From the NCBI GenBank assembly GCA_964560325.1, contig CAZLLV010000057.1, positions 1 to 9,786 on the forward strand: DNA of 9,786 bases. The letters are read 5' to 3'. Shown here piece after piece: positions 1 through 7,530 of this stretch. The position numbers and the translations under genes were made by a program. The number at the start of each line of letters is the position of its first letter. Positions within the stretch are counted from its first letter, which is position 1. This DNA comes from CAZLLV01 sp964560325. GTDB lineage: Bacteria > Acidobacteriota > Thermoanaerobaculia > Multivoradales > DATKCC01. The notes beneath the pieces are model-generated. The model made no database searches. It was not told the DNA's origin and worked only from the letters and a program-made list of their open reading frames with translations.

Positions 1-540
1 ATGGTCTTCCAGGAGCCGATGACCGCCCTCAACCCGGCGTTCACGGTCGGGTTCCAGATCGCCGAGGCGCTGCGTGCCCACCCGCCGCCGGGCGGGATCT
101 CGCGCGCCGAGGCCCGCTCCGAAGCCCGGCGGCTGCTCGATCGGGTGGCGATCCCGGACGCCGCCCGCCGCCTGGCGAGCTACCCGCACCAGCTCTCGGG
201 CGGTCAGCGCCAGCGGGTGGTGATCGCGATCGCCCTCGCCTGCCGGCCGTCGCTGCTGGTCGCCGACGAGCCGACCTCGGCGCTCGACGTGACGGTGCAG
301 GCGAAGATCCTCGATCTGCTCCGCGGCCTGCGCGACGAGCTCGGCCTGGCGATCCTGCTCGTCACCCACGACCTCGCCGTGGTGGCGGAGACCTGCCGCC
401 GGGTGCTGGTGATGACGCGCGGAGAGATCGTCGAGGAGGCGCCGGCGGAGCGGCTGTTCACCGCCCCGGTCCACCCCTACACCCGGGCGCTCCTCGCCGC
501 CGCCGCCGGGGTGCCGGCGCCGCCGGGAGGCGCCGCGTGA
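1..540 (+). CDS. Peptide-type ABC importer ATPase (OppD/DppD-like), 5'-truncated by window edge
   Basis: This is the C-terminal part of a cytoplasmic ATPase that powers an oligopeptide/dipeptide or nickel-type ABC importer. The window opens at the Q-loop (FQEP, Q4 of the visible part), so the Walker A region lies upstream and the ATG at base 1 is an internal methionine, not the start. The visible order is signature LSGGQRQRV (65-73), Walker B LLVADEP (85-91, catalytic E90), D-loop SALD, H-loop VTHD (H123), then HPYTRALLAA (158-167). That last motif is typical of the C-terminal extension of OppD/DppD-family ATPases. About 180 residues remain of a usual 320-340. It overlaps the next ATPase by 4 bases (GTGA), as expected for the paired ATPases of these importers. 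The substrate cannot be told from the sequence. Confidence 0.9.
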   Translation: MVFQEPMTALNPAFTVGFQIAEALRAHPPPGGISRAEARSEARRLLDRVAIPDAARRLASYPHQLSGGQRQRVVIAIALACRPSLLVADEPTSALDVTVQAKILDLLRGLRDELGLAILLVTHDLAVVAETCRRVLVMTRGEIVEEAPAERLFTAPVHPYTRALLAAAAGVPAPPGGAA

Positions 541-1433
541 CGGCGCTCCTCGAAGCCCGGGGCGTGGGCAAGAGCTTCCGGGCGCCGGGCGGGCTCCTCT
601 CCGGCGGGCTCGGGGGCTCGACGGGGGCGATCCGGGCGGTCGACGGGGTCGATCTCTCGGTCGAGCCCGGCGAGTGCGTGGCGCTGGTGGGGGAGTCGGG
701 GAGCGGCAAGACGACGCTCGGCCGTTGCCTGCTCCGCCTGGTCGAGCCCGACCGGGGGGAGGTCCGGTTTCGGGGCGAGGATCTCCTCGCGCTCGGGCCG
801 CGGGCGCTGCGAGCCCGCCGGCGCGCCTTCCAGATGGTCTTCCAGGACCCCTTCGACAGCCTGAGCCCGCGCCTGCGCGTCGGCGACCTCCTCGCCGAAC
901 CCCTGGCGGCGCACCGGATCGTGCCACCGGCGAAGCGCCGAGAGCGGGTGGCGGAGCTGCTCGGGCGGGTCGGCCTGCCGGCGGAAGCGGCCGACCGGTA
1001 CCCGCACGAGTTCTCCGGCGGGCAGCGCCAGCGCATCGGCATCGCCCGGGCGCTCGCCACCGGCCCCGAGCTGCTGGTGGCGGACGAGCCGGTCTCTGCC
1101 CTCGACGTGTCGGTGAGCGCGCAGGTCTTGGCGCTCCTCTCCCGGCTCCAGCGCGAGCTCGGCCTGGCGGTGCTGCTGATCGCCCACGACCTGGCGATGG
1201 TCGAGCGCACCGCCGACCGGGTGCTGGTCATGCACGCCGGCAAGGTGGTCGAGGAGGCTCCGGTCCGCGAGCTCTTCGCCCGCCCGCGGCACCCGTATAC
1301 CCGGGAGCTCCTGGCGGCCGTCCCCCGGCTGCCGCCCGGGACCTGGTCCGGAAAAGGGTCCGGGAATGGGCCCGGCCGTCCGGCCCCGGACGGTGGCGTC
1401 CCACAACCGGACGCGGGCACCACGGAGAGGTAG
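537..1433 (+). CDS. Peptide-type ABC importer ATPase (OppF/DppF-like)
   Basis: This is a complete 298-residue nucleotide-binding protein, the second ATPase of a peptide-type ABC importer, working as a heterodimer with the upstream ATPase on the cytoplasmic face. In order: Walker A GESGSGKTT (52-60), Q-loop FQDP (Q103), signature FSGGQRQRI (159-167), Walker B LLVADEP (179-185, E184), H-loop AHD (H217), and HPYTRELLAA (252-261) from the OppF-type C-terminal extension. The GTG start sits inside the GTGA overlap with the previous stop and has GGGAGG 6-7 bases upstream. It is slightly short for the family: the C-terminal extension stops soon after the HPYTR motif and is replaced by about 30 Gly/Pro-rich residues (268-298). 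In an insertion before Walker A, residues 17-30 are Gly-rich. The family assignment is firm; the substrate (oligopeptide, dipeptide, nickel) is unknown. Confidence 0.92.
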   Translation: MTALLEARGVGKSFRAPGGLLSGGLGGSTGAIRAVDGVDLSVEPGECVALVGESGSGKTTLGRCLLRLVEPDRGEVRFRGEDLLALGPRALRARRRAFQMVFQDPFDSLSPRLRVGDLLAEPLAAHRIVPPAKRRERVAELLGRVGLPAEAADRYPHEFSGGQRQRIGIARALATGPELLVADEPVSALDVSVSAQVLALLSRLQRELGLAVLLIAHDLAMVERTADRVLVMHAGKVVEEAPVRELFARPRHPYTRELLAAVPRLPPGTWSGKGSGNGPGRPAPDGGVPQPDAGTTER

Positions 1434-1436
1434 ACT

Positions 1437-1476
1437 CCGCCGCTCCGGCGACGCGCCTCTGCCGCGCGTCCGGCGG
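1437..1476 (+). terminator. GC-rich hairpin after the importer operon, putative terminator
   Basis: The hairpin begins 3 bases after the stop codon of the second importer ATPase. The inner stem is GACGCGC (1450-1456) with GCGCGTC (1464-1470) around a CTCTGCC loop. The outer stem is CCGCCG (1437-1442) with CGGCGG (1471-1476), with a 7-base bulge on the left arm. No T-run follows, so it is not a textbook intrinsic terminator. Position and strength suggest it ends or protects the importer mRNA; that is inference. Confidence 0.4.
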
Positions 1477-1634
1477 CTCCGCGCCTGCGGCCGGGGCTCG
1501 TGGACCGGCGCTTGCACTTCGACGCGGAAACCTTGGCGACCGACCGACGTACACGTGTTGCGAGGAGGCCGCGGTGTGGCCCGGTCGATCGGACGGAACA
1601 TCAATCCTCCAAAGACCTCAGGGGTGAGAACGGC
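1477..1634. other. Intergenic region ahead of the export operon
   Basis: This is the untranslated stretch before the TolC-like gene and must hold its promoter if the operon is separately transcribed. I found no convincing -35/-10 pair. An 8-base palindrome ACACGTGT lies at 1551-1558 and could be an operator half-site, but it is short. The TolC frame stays open upstream to a GTG at 1500, but that extension is Arg-rich, lies ahead of the signal peptide and lacks a ribosome site, so I treat it as non-coding. Confidence 0.4.
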
Positions 1635-3374
1635 ATGACACGGACTGCAAGGAACCTGCGCATGACGGTGGCGGCGCGCCGCGCCCTCTCCGTCTTTCTC
1701 CTGGCCGTCGCCGCGGTGGCGGCGGCGCCCGCTCTCGGCCAGCAGCGGATCGAGCTCCGGCCGACGCCGGCCGACTCCCTCGAGCCGGCGCGGCTCGACG
1801 TCGATCCGGAGACGGGGATCCAGCTCACCCTCGACGAGGCGGTGGAGATCGCCGTGCGGCGCAACCTCGGCCTGGTGATCGAGCGCTACAACTGGATTCA
1901 AGCGCGCGAGGGCGTCCTCCAGAGTCTGGGGATCTACGACCTGCTGCTCAACGGCAGCGTCCAGTACGCGGACGCCACCGAGCCGACCGTCGAGGTCGTC
2001 GAGGGCGTGCCGGTCACCTCCCGGACGAGCGAGGTCTACGACTTGGGGCTGACCCAGCTCATCCCGACCGGCGGCATCCTCGACTTCTCGGTCAACGGCT
2101 TCACCCAGGAAACCAACAGCCAGAACGTCTTCCTGAACCCGCTCTACAGCACCACCAGCGAGCTGACCTTCCGCCAGCCGATCCTGCGCGGCTTCGGGCG
2201 GCTCGCGACGGAGCGCAGCATCATGGTCGCCCGGATCGGCGCCGCGCAGTCGGTCGAGTTCGTCGAGCAGGAGCTCTCGAACACGATCCAGGAGGTCGAG
2301 ATCGCCTACTGGAACCTGGTCGGGGCGCGCAACCAGCTCGTCGTCGCCCAGGAGGCCCTGCGGCTCGCCCAGGTGCTCGACGATCAGAACCAGATCCGGG
2401 TCGACGTCGGAACCCTGGCGCCGCTGGAGCTGATCCAGAGCGAGGCGGGCATCGCCAACCGCGAGGAGGACATCATCCTGGCCGAGGCACAGATCGGCGA
2501 CTCCGAGGACGAGCTGCGGCGCCTGCTCAACCTCGAGTCGGACCTGTACTGGAACCAGCCGATCGTGCCGGTGACCGACCCCGAGACCGCGCGGATCGAG
2601 ATCGACGTCGAAGAGGCGGTCGCCACCGCCTTCACCGAGCGGCCGGAGATGGCGGTCCAGCTCTACCAGATCGACGCGCTCGAGATCGACGAGCGGTACC
2701 TGGCGAACCTCGCCCGGCCGCAGCTCGATCTCCAGTTCACCTACGGCCTGGAGGGGCTCTCCGGCGAGGGGGACGCGATCGTCGATCCGGAGACGGGCGA
2801 GGTGATCGTGCCCGCGACCCGCGGCGACTTCGTCGACGCGTTCGGCCAGATCGGCGACCGCGACTTCGACCGCTGGACGGCCGCGGTCCTCTTCTCCTAC
2901 CCGCTCCAGAACCGGGAGCGCCGCGCCCAGGCGACGATCGCCGACCTCGCGGTCGACGAAGCGTTCGCCGCGCTGCAGCAGCTCGAGCAGCAGATCCGCA
3001 CCGAGGTGCGGGCCGCCGCGCGCCAGGTCGAGACCGCCGCCAAGCAGATCGAGTCGGCGCGGGTCTCGCGCGAGCTCGAGGAGCAGAACCTCGACGCCGA
3101 GCGCAAGCGCTACGAGAACGGCATGTCGTCGAGCTTCCGGGTGCTCGAGATCCAGGAGGACCTGACGCAGGCCCGAAGCCGCGAGGTCAACGCCGTCGCC
3201 TCCTACCGCCGCGCGCTCGCGTCCTTCTACCGGTCGATCGGCCGGCTGGTCGATCAGAAGGGGATCGACATCGAGGGCGAGCCGGTCGAGATCCGCCGCT
3301 TCGGCGGCTGGGACGGCTTCCTCGACTTCGACCACGAGTACGAGTATGAGTACGACACCGTAGAGGCCGAATAG
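1635..3374 (+). CDS. TolC-family outer membrane efflux protein
   Basis: This is the outer-membrane channel of a tripartite exporter, 579 residues. It forms a trimeric beta-barrel with a periplasmic alpha-helical tunnel that docks on the adaptor encoded two genes downstream. A signal peptide is clear: basic N-terminus, hydrophobic core at about 17-31, likely cleavage after ALG (35). The first OEP repeat opens with LTLDEAVEIAVRRN (64-77); long heptad-like helices rich in Gln, Glu and Ala follow, and a second repeat runs to about residue 540. The ATG at 1635 has GGGGTGAG upstream. An alternative ATG at 1662 (residue 10) has AAGGA 8 bases upstream, keeps the signal peptide, and cannot be excluded. 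The mature protein is longer than E. coli TolC (about 470). The C-terminus is acidic, with an alternating Glu-Tyr run (EYEYEYD) followed by VEAE. It starts the five-gene export operon. Confidence 0.93.
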   Translation: MTRTARNLRMTVAARRALSVFLLAVAAVAAAPALGQQRIELRPTPADSLEPARLDVDPETGIQLTLDEAVEIAVRRNLGLVIERYNWIQAREGVLQSLGIYDLLLNGSVQYADATEPTVEVVEGVPVTSRTSEVYDLGLTQLIPTGGILDFSVNGFTQETNSQNVFLNPLYSTTSELTFRQPILRGFGRLATERSIMVARIGAAQSVEFVEQELSNTIQEVEIAYWNLVGARNQLVVAQEALRLAQVLDDQNQIRVDVGTLAPLELIQSEAGIANREEDIILAEAQIGDSEDELRRLLNLESDLYWNQPIVPVTDPETARIEIDVEEAVATAFTERPEMAVQLYQIDALEIDERYLANLARPQLDLQFTYGLEGLSGEGDAIVDPETGEVIVPATRGDFVDAFGQIGDRDFDRWTAAVLFSYPLQNRERRAQATIADLAVDEAFAALQQLEQQIRTEVRAAARQVETAAKQIESARVSRELEEQNLDAERKRYENGMSSSFRVLEIQEDLTQARSREVNAVASYRRALASFYRSIGRLVDQKGIDIEGEPVEIRRFGGWDGFLDFDHEYEYEYDTVEAE

Positions 3375-3428
3375 GCCGCTCCTCCGGGCGTAAGGGAGGG
3401 GAGACCGAGCAAAGGGGGGGAGCCGAAC

Positions 3429-4142
3429 ATGGAAAGCCTGAAGAGGACGGTCGGTGTGCTGGTTTCGCCCGGCGAGACGTTCCGCAAGATCGCGGAGCGC
3501 CCGACCTGGGCGGTGACGCTGGTGGTGCTTCTCCTCCTGGGTACGGCGGTCGCGTTCGTGGTGGCCCAGAGGATCGACGTCGACGCCGAGCGGGACATGA
3601 TCCGGCAGCAGATCGAGGATCGCCAGGGGCTGCGCGGCGACGAGCTGGAGCGCCAGGTCGAGACCATCGCGGGCATCAACGCGAAGGTGCGGCCCTTCAC
3701 GCCGCTGCTCGTGCTCGTCATCGGCACCGGCGTCTACCTGCTGATCGCCGTGATCTTCATGGTGGGGGCGCGGCTGGCGGGTGGCGAGATCGACTTCCGG
3801 CGGAGCTTCGCCACGACGTTGCACGGGATGGTGCCGCAGGGCCTTTCGGCGCTGATCGCCCTTCCTTTGGTCCTCTCCCGGGAGTCGATCGATCCGGAAG
3901 CGGCGCAGAGCGGCTCGCTCCTCGCCTCGAACCTCGCCTTCCTGGCGCCCGAGGACGCCTTGACGGCGGTCCGGTCGCTGCTCTCCAGCTTCGACCTCTT
4001 CACCCTCTGGTCGATCGTCCTGCTGGTGATCGGCTACTCGATCGTGGCCCGGCTCTCGAAGGGCGCCGCCGTCGCGCTGGTCGTCGGCGCCTGGGTCGTC
4101 TGGGTCGCCCTCAAGATCGGCCTCGCGGCCCTCTTCGCCTGA
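3429..4142 (+). CDS. YIP1-family integral membrane protein
   Basis: This is a 237-residue protein with about five predicted membrane segments: roughly 27-47, 91-115, 134-150, 188-207 and 213-235. A charged, probably helical hydrophilic segment (49-88) lies between the first two. The opening pattern (LVSPGETFRKIAERPTW) and the layout match the bacterial YIP1 domain family, inner-membrane proteins of no settled function. The ATG at 3429 follows a G-rich ribosome site (GGGGGGG at 3414-3420, 8 bases away). It lies 54 bases after the TolC-like gene and 9-12 bases before the adaptor, so it is very probably co-transcribed with the exporter. A role in exporter assembly or membrane organisation is inference from position only. 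No catalytic motif is visible. Confidence 0.82.
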   Translation: MESLKRTVGVLVSPGETFRKIAERPTWAVTLVVLLLLGTAVAFVVAQRIDVDAERDMIRQQIEDRQGLRGDELERQVETIAGINAKVRPFTPLLVLVIGTGVYLLIAVIFMVGARLAGGEIDFRRSFATTLHGMVPQGLSALIALPLVLSRESIDPEAAQSGSLLASNLAFLAPEDALTAVRSLLSSFDLFTLWSIVLLVIGYSIVARLSKGAAVALVVGAWVVWVALKIGLAALFA

Positions 4143-4154
4143 GCCGGGAGCATG

Positions 4155-5402
4155 ATGAAGCGTTGGCTGATCGGAATCGTCGTCGCCGCCGCCCTCGCGG
4201 CGGTCGTCCTGGGCTCCATCTACGGATCGAAGGGGGAGGCGGGGGAGCGCGTCTACGTGGAGCCGGTGGTGCGGCAGGAGATCACCGAGGTGGTCAAGGC
4301 GAGCGGCGAGATCCAGGCCCGCGTCTCGGTCGACATCTCGGCACACGTGGTGGCGAAGATCGACCACCTCTACGTGCAGGAGGGACAGACGGTGGCCGCG
4401 GGCCAGCCCTTCCTCGAGCTCGAGAAGGAGGCGTTCACCGCCGCCGCCGACAGCTGGGAGGCGCAGCTCCGGCAGGCGAGGACGCGGGTGCGCCAGGCGG
4501 AGGTGTCGCTCGCCGACGCCGAGGTCAAGCTGCGGCGCGCCCACCGCCTCTCCGAGGAAGGGATCGTCGCGACCGAGCAGCTCGAGGCGGCCGAGCTCCA
4601 GCGCACGTCCGCCGAGCTCTCCCTGGCGGAGGCGCGCGACGCGGTGGCGAACGCTCAGGCCAGCCTGACCAAGGCGCGCGACGACCTGTCGAAGACCACG
4701 CTCTACGCGCCGATCGCCGGTCGGGTGGTCGAGCTCAACGCCGAGGCGGGCGAGGTCGTCGTCTCCGGCATGATGAACAACCCGGCGACCAAGATCGCGA
4801 CCGTCGCCGACCTCTCCGAGCTGCTCGCCGAGCTCGACGTGGACGAGAACGAGATCGTCGCCGTCGCGGTCGGCCAGGAGGTGGAGGTCACCGTCGACGC
4901 GCTGCCCGACCGGGTCTACCTGGGCAAGGTCGTCGAGGTCGGCAGCTCCGGCACGATCCGCGCCGGGCAGGGCGACGTCACCTTCTTCGAGGTCGACGTG
5001 CTGCTCGAGAACGCCGACGATCGGTTGCGGCCCGGCATGTCGGTGCGAGCCGACATCCAGACCGCGTCGAGCGGATCGGCGCTCGTGGCGCCGGTGCAGG
5101 CGGTGGTCGAGCGGGAGCCGGAGACCGCCGAGGGCGAGGCCGCCGGCGCCGGCGAGACGGTCCAGGTCGTCTTCGTGGTCGAGGACGGTCGCGCCGTGCG
5201 CCGGGAGGTCGAGACCGGGCTCTCGACCGTCACCGAGGTCGAGATCGTCTCCGGCGTCGAGGAGGGCGAAGAGGTCGTGACCGGTCCCTTCCGTACCCTG
5301 CGCGACCTCGAAGGCGGCGAGGCGGTGCGGGTGAGCGAGGAGTCGGGCGCAGACGAAGAGGACGCGGACGAAGAAGGCGACGAGGACGGAGACGAGGCCT
5401 GA
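4155..5402 (+). CDS. MacA-like periplasmic adaptor (HlyD / membrane-fusion family)
   Basis: This is the periplasmic adaptor of the exporter, 415 residues, linking the inner-membrane ABC transporter to the TolC-like channel. An N-terminal anchor (about 3-21) has no clear cleavage site or lipobox. The split lipoyl domain is visible as VQEGQTVAAGQPFLELE (74-90) and LYAPIAGRVVELNAEAGEVV (183-202), flanking a coiled-coil hairpin (about 95-180). A beta-barrel domain (about 225-305, including LRPGMSVRADI) and a membrane-proximal domain follow. ATG codons lie at 4152 and 4155; I chose 4155 because GGGAG (4146-4150) is only 1 base from the first. From about residue 395 the C-terminus is almost all Asp/Glu/Gly/Ala, an unusual acidic tail. 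The stop is 1 base from the ATPase start. MacA-like rather than RND-type because ABC genes follow directly. Confidence 0.9.
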   Translation: MKRWLIGIVVAAALAAVVLGSIYGSKGEAGERVYVEPVVRQEITEVVKASGEIQARVSVDISAHVVAKIDHLYVQEGQTVAAGQPFLELEKEAFTAAADSWEAQLRQARTRVRQAEVSLADAEVKLRRAHRLSEEGIVATEQLEAAELQRTSAELSLAEARDAVANAQASLTKARDDLSKTTLYAPIAGRVVELNAEAGEVVVSGMMNNPATKIATVADLSELLAELDVDENEIVAVAVGQEVEVTVDALPDRVYLGKVVEVGSSGTIRAGQGDVTFFEVDVLLENADDRLRPGMSVRADIQTASSGSALVAPVQAVVEREPETAEGEAAGAGETVQVVFVVEDGRAVRREVETGLSTVTEVEIVSGVEEGEEVVTGPFRTLRDLEGGEAVRVSEESGADEEDADEEGDEDGDEA

Positions 5403-5403
5403 C

Positions 5404-6174
5404 GTGGCGCTGATCGAGCTGATCGACGTGACGAAGGTCTACCGGATGGGCACCGAGGAGGTCCACGCGCTCGCCGGTGTCGATCTCCAGGTGGAGAGCG
5501 GCGAGTACCTCGCGGTGATGGGCGCGTCCGGCAGCGGCAAGTCGACGCTGATGAACCTCGTCGGCTGCCTCGACACGCCGACCTCCGGCCGCTACCTCTT
5601 GCGCGGCACGGCGGTCGAGACCCTCGACGACTCCGAGCTCGCCGAGATCCGGAACCGGGAGATCGGCTTCGTCTTCCAGACCTTCAACCTCCTGCCCCGG
5701 ACCTCGGCGCTCGGCAACGTCGAGCTGCCGCTCATCTACGCCGGCGTGCCGCGCAAGGTGCGCCGCGAACGGGCGCTCGCCGCGCTCGATCGGGTCGGCC
5801 TCGCCGATCGCGTCGGCCACCAGCCGAATGAGCTCTCGGGCGGGCAGCGCCAGCGCGTCGCGGTCGCCCGCGCGCTGGTCAACGAGCCGTCGATCCTGCT
5901 CGCCGACGAGCCGACGGGCAACCTCGACAGCGCCACCTCGATCGAGATCATGGAGCTCTTCAGTCAGCTCCACGCCGCCGGCAACACGGTGATCCTCGTC
6001 ACCCACGAGCACGACATCGCCCAGCACGCCCGGCGGCAGGTGACGATGCGCGACGGCAAGGTGCTCTCCGACGTGCCGACGCCGCGCGGGAGCGGCCGGC
6101 CGGATGGCGGTACCGCCCCCACGCCGCCCGGGCCGGCGGCCGACCCGCCACCCGAGCCCCCGCCCGGGAGCTGA
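5404..6174 (+). CDS. MacB/LolD-type ABC exporter ATPase
   Basis: This 256-residue cytoplasmic ATPase drives the adjacent MacB-like permease. Walker A GASGSGKST (40-48), Q-loop FQTFNLLPR (Q92), signature LSGGQRQRV (144-152), Walker B ILLADEPTGNLDS (164-176, E169) and H-loop THEHD (H201) are all intact. The YLAVMGASGSGKSTLMN and QTFNLLPRTSALGNVELPL patterns are typical of the MacB/LolD/FtsE exporter group and unlike the importer ATPases at the window start. The start is GTG, 1 base after the adaptor stop, implying translational coupling. From about residue 226 a 30-residue Gly/Pro-rich tail replaces the normal end. In E. coli MacB the ATPase and permease are one chain; here they are separate. 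Confidence 0.93.
   Translation: MALIELIDVTKVYRMGTEEVHALAGVDLQVESGEYLAVMGASGSGKSTLMNLVGCLDTPTSGRYLLRGTAVETLDDSELAEIRNREIGFVFQTFNLLPRTSALGNVELPLIYAGVPRKVRRERALAALDRVGLADRVGHQPNELSGGQRQRVAVARALVNEPSILLADEPTGNLDSATSIEIMELFSQLHAAGNTVILVTHEHDIAQHARRQVTMRDGKVLSDVPTPRGSGRPDGGTAPTPPGPAADPPPEPPPGS
6166..6170 (+). promoter_or_regulatory. Ribosome binding site that sets the permease start
   Basis: GGGAG lies 8 bases before the GTG at 6179 and inside the last codons of the ATPase gene. It decides the permease start against an in-frame ATG at 6104, which would add a Pro/Arg-rich leader overlapping the ATPase tail. Confidence 0.6.
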
Positions 6175-6178
6175 CGCC

Positions 6179-7402
6179 GTGGTCTTCCTCGAGAACTTCC
6201 GGATCGCCCTCGCCGCGCTGCGGGCGAACAAGCTCCGCTCTTTCCTGACCATCCTGGGCATCATCATCGGCGTGGCCGGCGTGGTGGCGGTGGTCGCGAT
6301 CGTCCAGGGCCTCCAGCACCAGATGGCGAGCGAGTTCGAGGAGATCAGCTCGACCTACGTGCAGATCGTCCCACGTCAGGCGTTCTCCCAGCCGGGACAG
6401 GTGACGCGGCGGGTCGAGCTGACCTGGGACGACGGGCTCGCGCTGGCGGAGCGCTTTCCCGAGGTCGAGAAGATCACGCCGATCATCTTCGGCAACCAGA
6501 CGCTGCGCCATGCGCAGTACCGGCACCAGCCGTTCGCCGTGCTCGGCGTCACCCAGGACTACCAGGAGGTCGCGGCACACTACGTCGAGCGCGGGCGCTT
6601 CCTGTCGGCGATCGACCTGCGCAACCGCCGCCGGGTGGCGGTGATCGGCGAGACGGTGGTCGACGAGCTCGAGCTCGGCTCCGACCCGATCGGGCGGGAG
6701 ATCTACGTCGGCAACCTGCCGGTGACGGTGGTCGGGGTGATGGAGGCGCGCGGCCGCATCTTCGGCTTCGACCAGGACGACATCGTGTTCGTGCCGTTCG
6801 ACACGGCGCTCACGCTCTTCGGCCGGGATGCCGCCGACCAGGTGCAGCTCCGCATCCAGCTCGCGAGCTCCGAGGCCGTGCCGGGCTTCAAAGAGGCCGC
6901 CACCGATCTGCTGCGCGACCGGCACGAGTTGGGACCGGACGACTCGGACGACTTCCAGATCCAGACCCAGGACGAGATCCTGGAGCAGACCAACACGATC
7001 CTGGCCATGGTGACCGGTGTCGTGGGCGGCGTGGTCGGGATCGCGCTCCTGGTCGGCGGCATCGGGATCGCCAACATCATGCTGGTGTCGGTGACCGAGC
7101 GGACGCGGGAGATCGGCATCCGCAAGGCGGTCGGGGCGCGCAAGCGGGACATCCTGATCCAGTTCCTGATCGAAGCGATCACCCTGGCGCTGGTCGGCGG
7201 CGCGCTCGGGATCGCGGTCGGCTACGGCATGGGAGCGGGGGTGATCGCCATCCTGCCGTTCGAGCTGCCGGCGGCGCGGGTGCCGCTCTGGGCGATCGGC
7301 CTGGCGGCCGGGTTCTCCGCCTTCGTCGGAATCGTCTCCGGCATCTACCCCGCGGGCAAAGCCGCGGCGCTCGATCCGATCGAATCGCTGCGCTACGAGT
7401 AG
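6179..7402 (+). CDS. MacB/FtsX-type ABC exporter permease
   Basis: This is the 407-residue inner-membrane permease of the exporter. It opens with FRIALAALRANKLRSFLTILG, the usual lead into the first membrane helix (about 22-44). A large periplasmic MacB core domain follows (about 45-270). Three C-terminal helices of the FtsX domain follow (about 277-305, 330-352 and 370-392), with the cytoplasmic signature ERTREIGIRKAVGARKRDI (307-325) contacting the ATPase. It ends with the typical ALDPIESLRYE. The GTG at 6179 is preferred because of the GGGAG 8 bases upstream. It starts 4 bases after the ATPase stop and closes the operon. MacB-like mechanotransmission, pushing substrate from the periplasm through the adaptor and TolC channel, is known for the family. 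Substrates may be peptides, lipids, siderophores or drugs; none is indicated here. Confidence 0.93.
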   Translation: MVFLENFRIALAALRANKLRSFLTILGIIIGVAGVVAVVAIVQGLQHQMASEFEEISSTYVQIVPRQAFSQPGQVTRRVELTWDDGLALAERFPEVEKITPIIFGNQTLRHAQYRHQPFAVLGVTQDYQEVAAHYVERGRFLSAIDLRNRRRVAVIGETVVDELELGSDPIGREIYVGNLPVTVVGVMEARGRIFGFDQDDIVFVPFDTALTLFGRDAADQVQLRIQLASSEAVPGFKEAATDLLRDRHELGPDDSDDFQIQTQDEILEQTNTILAMVTGVVGGVVGIALLVGGIGIANIMLVSVTERTREIGIRKAVGARKRDILIQFLIEAITLALVGGALGIAVGYGMGAGVIAILPFELPAARVPLWAIGLAAGFSAFVGIVSGIYPAGKAAALDPIESLRYE

Positions 7403-7406
7403 GGGA

Positions 7407-7423
7407 GCGGGCGCAGCGCCCGC
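7407..7423 (+). terminator. Small GC hairpin just after the export operon
   Basis: GCGGGCGC and GCGCCCGC form a perfect inverted repeat around one base (7-bp stem with a CAG loop in practice), 4 bases after the permease stop. No T-run follows. It may be a first pause or mRNA end-protection site ahead of the larger hairpin at 7452-7491. Confidence 0.35.
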
Positions 7424-7451
7424 AGGGGGCGTGGTGCCCGGACGGCCACCT

Positions 7452-7491
7452 GGCGCCGGGGCCAGTCTCTTCGGAGCCTGGCCTCGGCGCC
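7452..7491. terminator. Long hairpin with TTCG tetraloop between convergent genes, probable bidirectional terminator
   Basis: The arms GGCGCCGGGGCCAG (7452-7465) and CTGGCCTCGGCGCC (7478-7491) pair over 14 positions with a single G-U. Inside, CTC and GAG pair around a TTCG tetraloop, an exceptionally stable RNA cap. It sits midway between the permease stop (7402) and the vWA-gene stop (7531), where convergent transcripts meet. Neither side has a clear T-run, so termination may depend on the hairpin alone or on Rho. Confidence 0.55.
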
Positions 7492-7530
7492 CCCTCCCAT
7501 CCGGGGCGGAATGCGAGCGCGGCCGCGTTT

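Noticed and set aside
1500..1634. A 45-codon N-terminal extension of the TolC-like protein from a GTG
   Set aside because: It would bury the signal peptide inside the protein and has no ribosome site; the ATG at 1635 has one.
477..4544. A 1355-codon open frame on the - strand opposite the importer ATPase, TolC, YIP1 and adaptor genes
   Set aside because: Its codons mirror the GC-rich third positions of well-supported genes on the + strand; the protein is low-complexity Arg/Asp/Leu/His-rich with no domain, and it crosses several gene boundaries.
4163..5413. Second + strand frame over the adaptor gene
   Set aside because: Almost entirely Arg/Gly, a +2 frame shadow of the adaptor.
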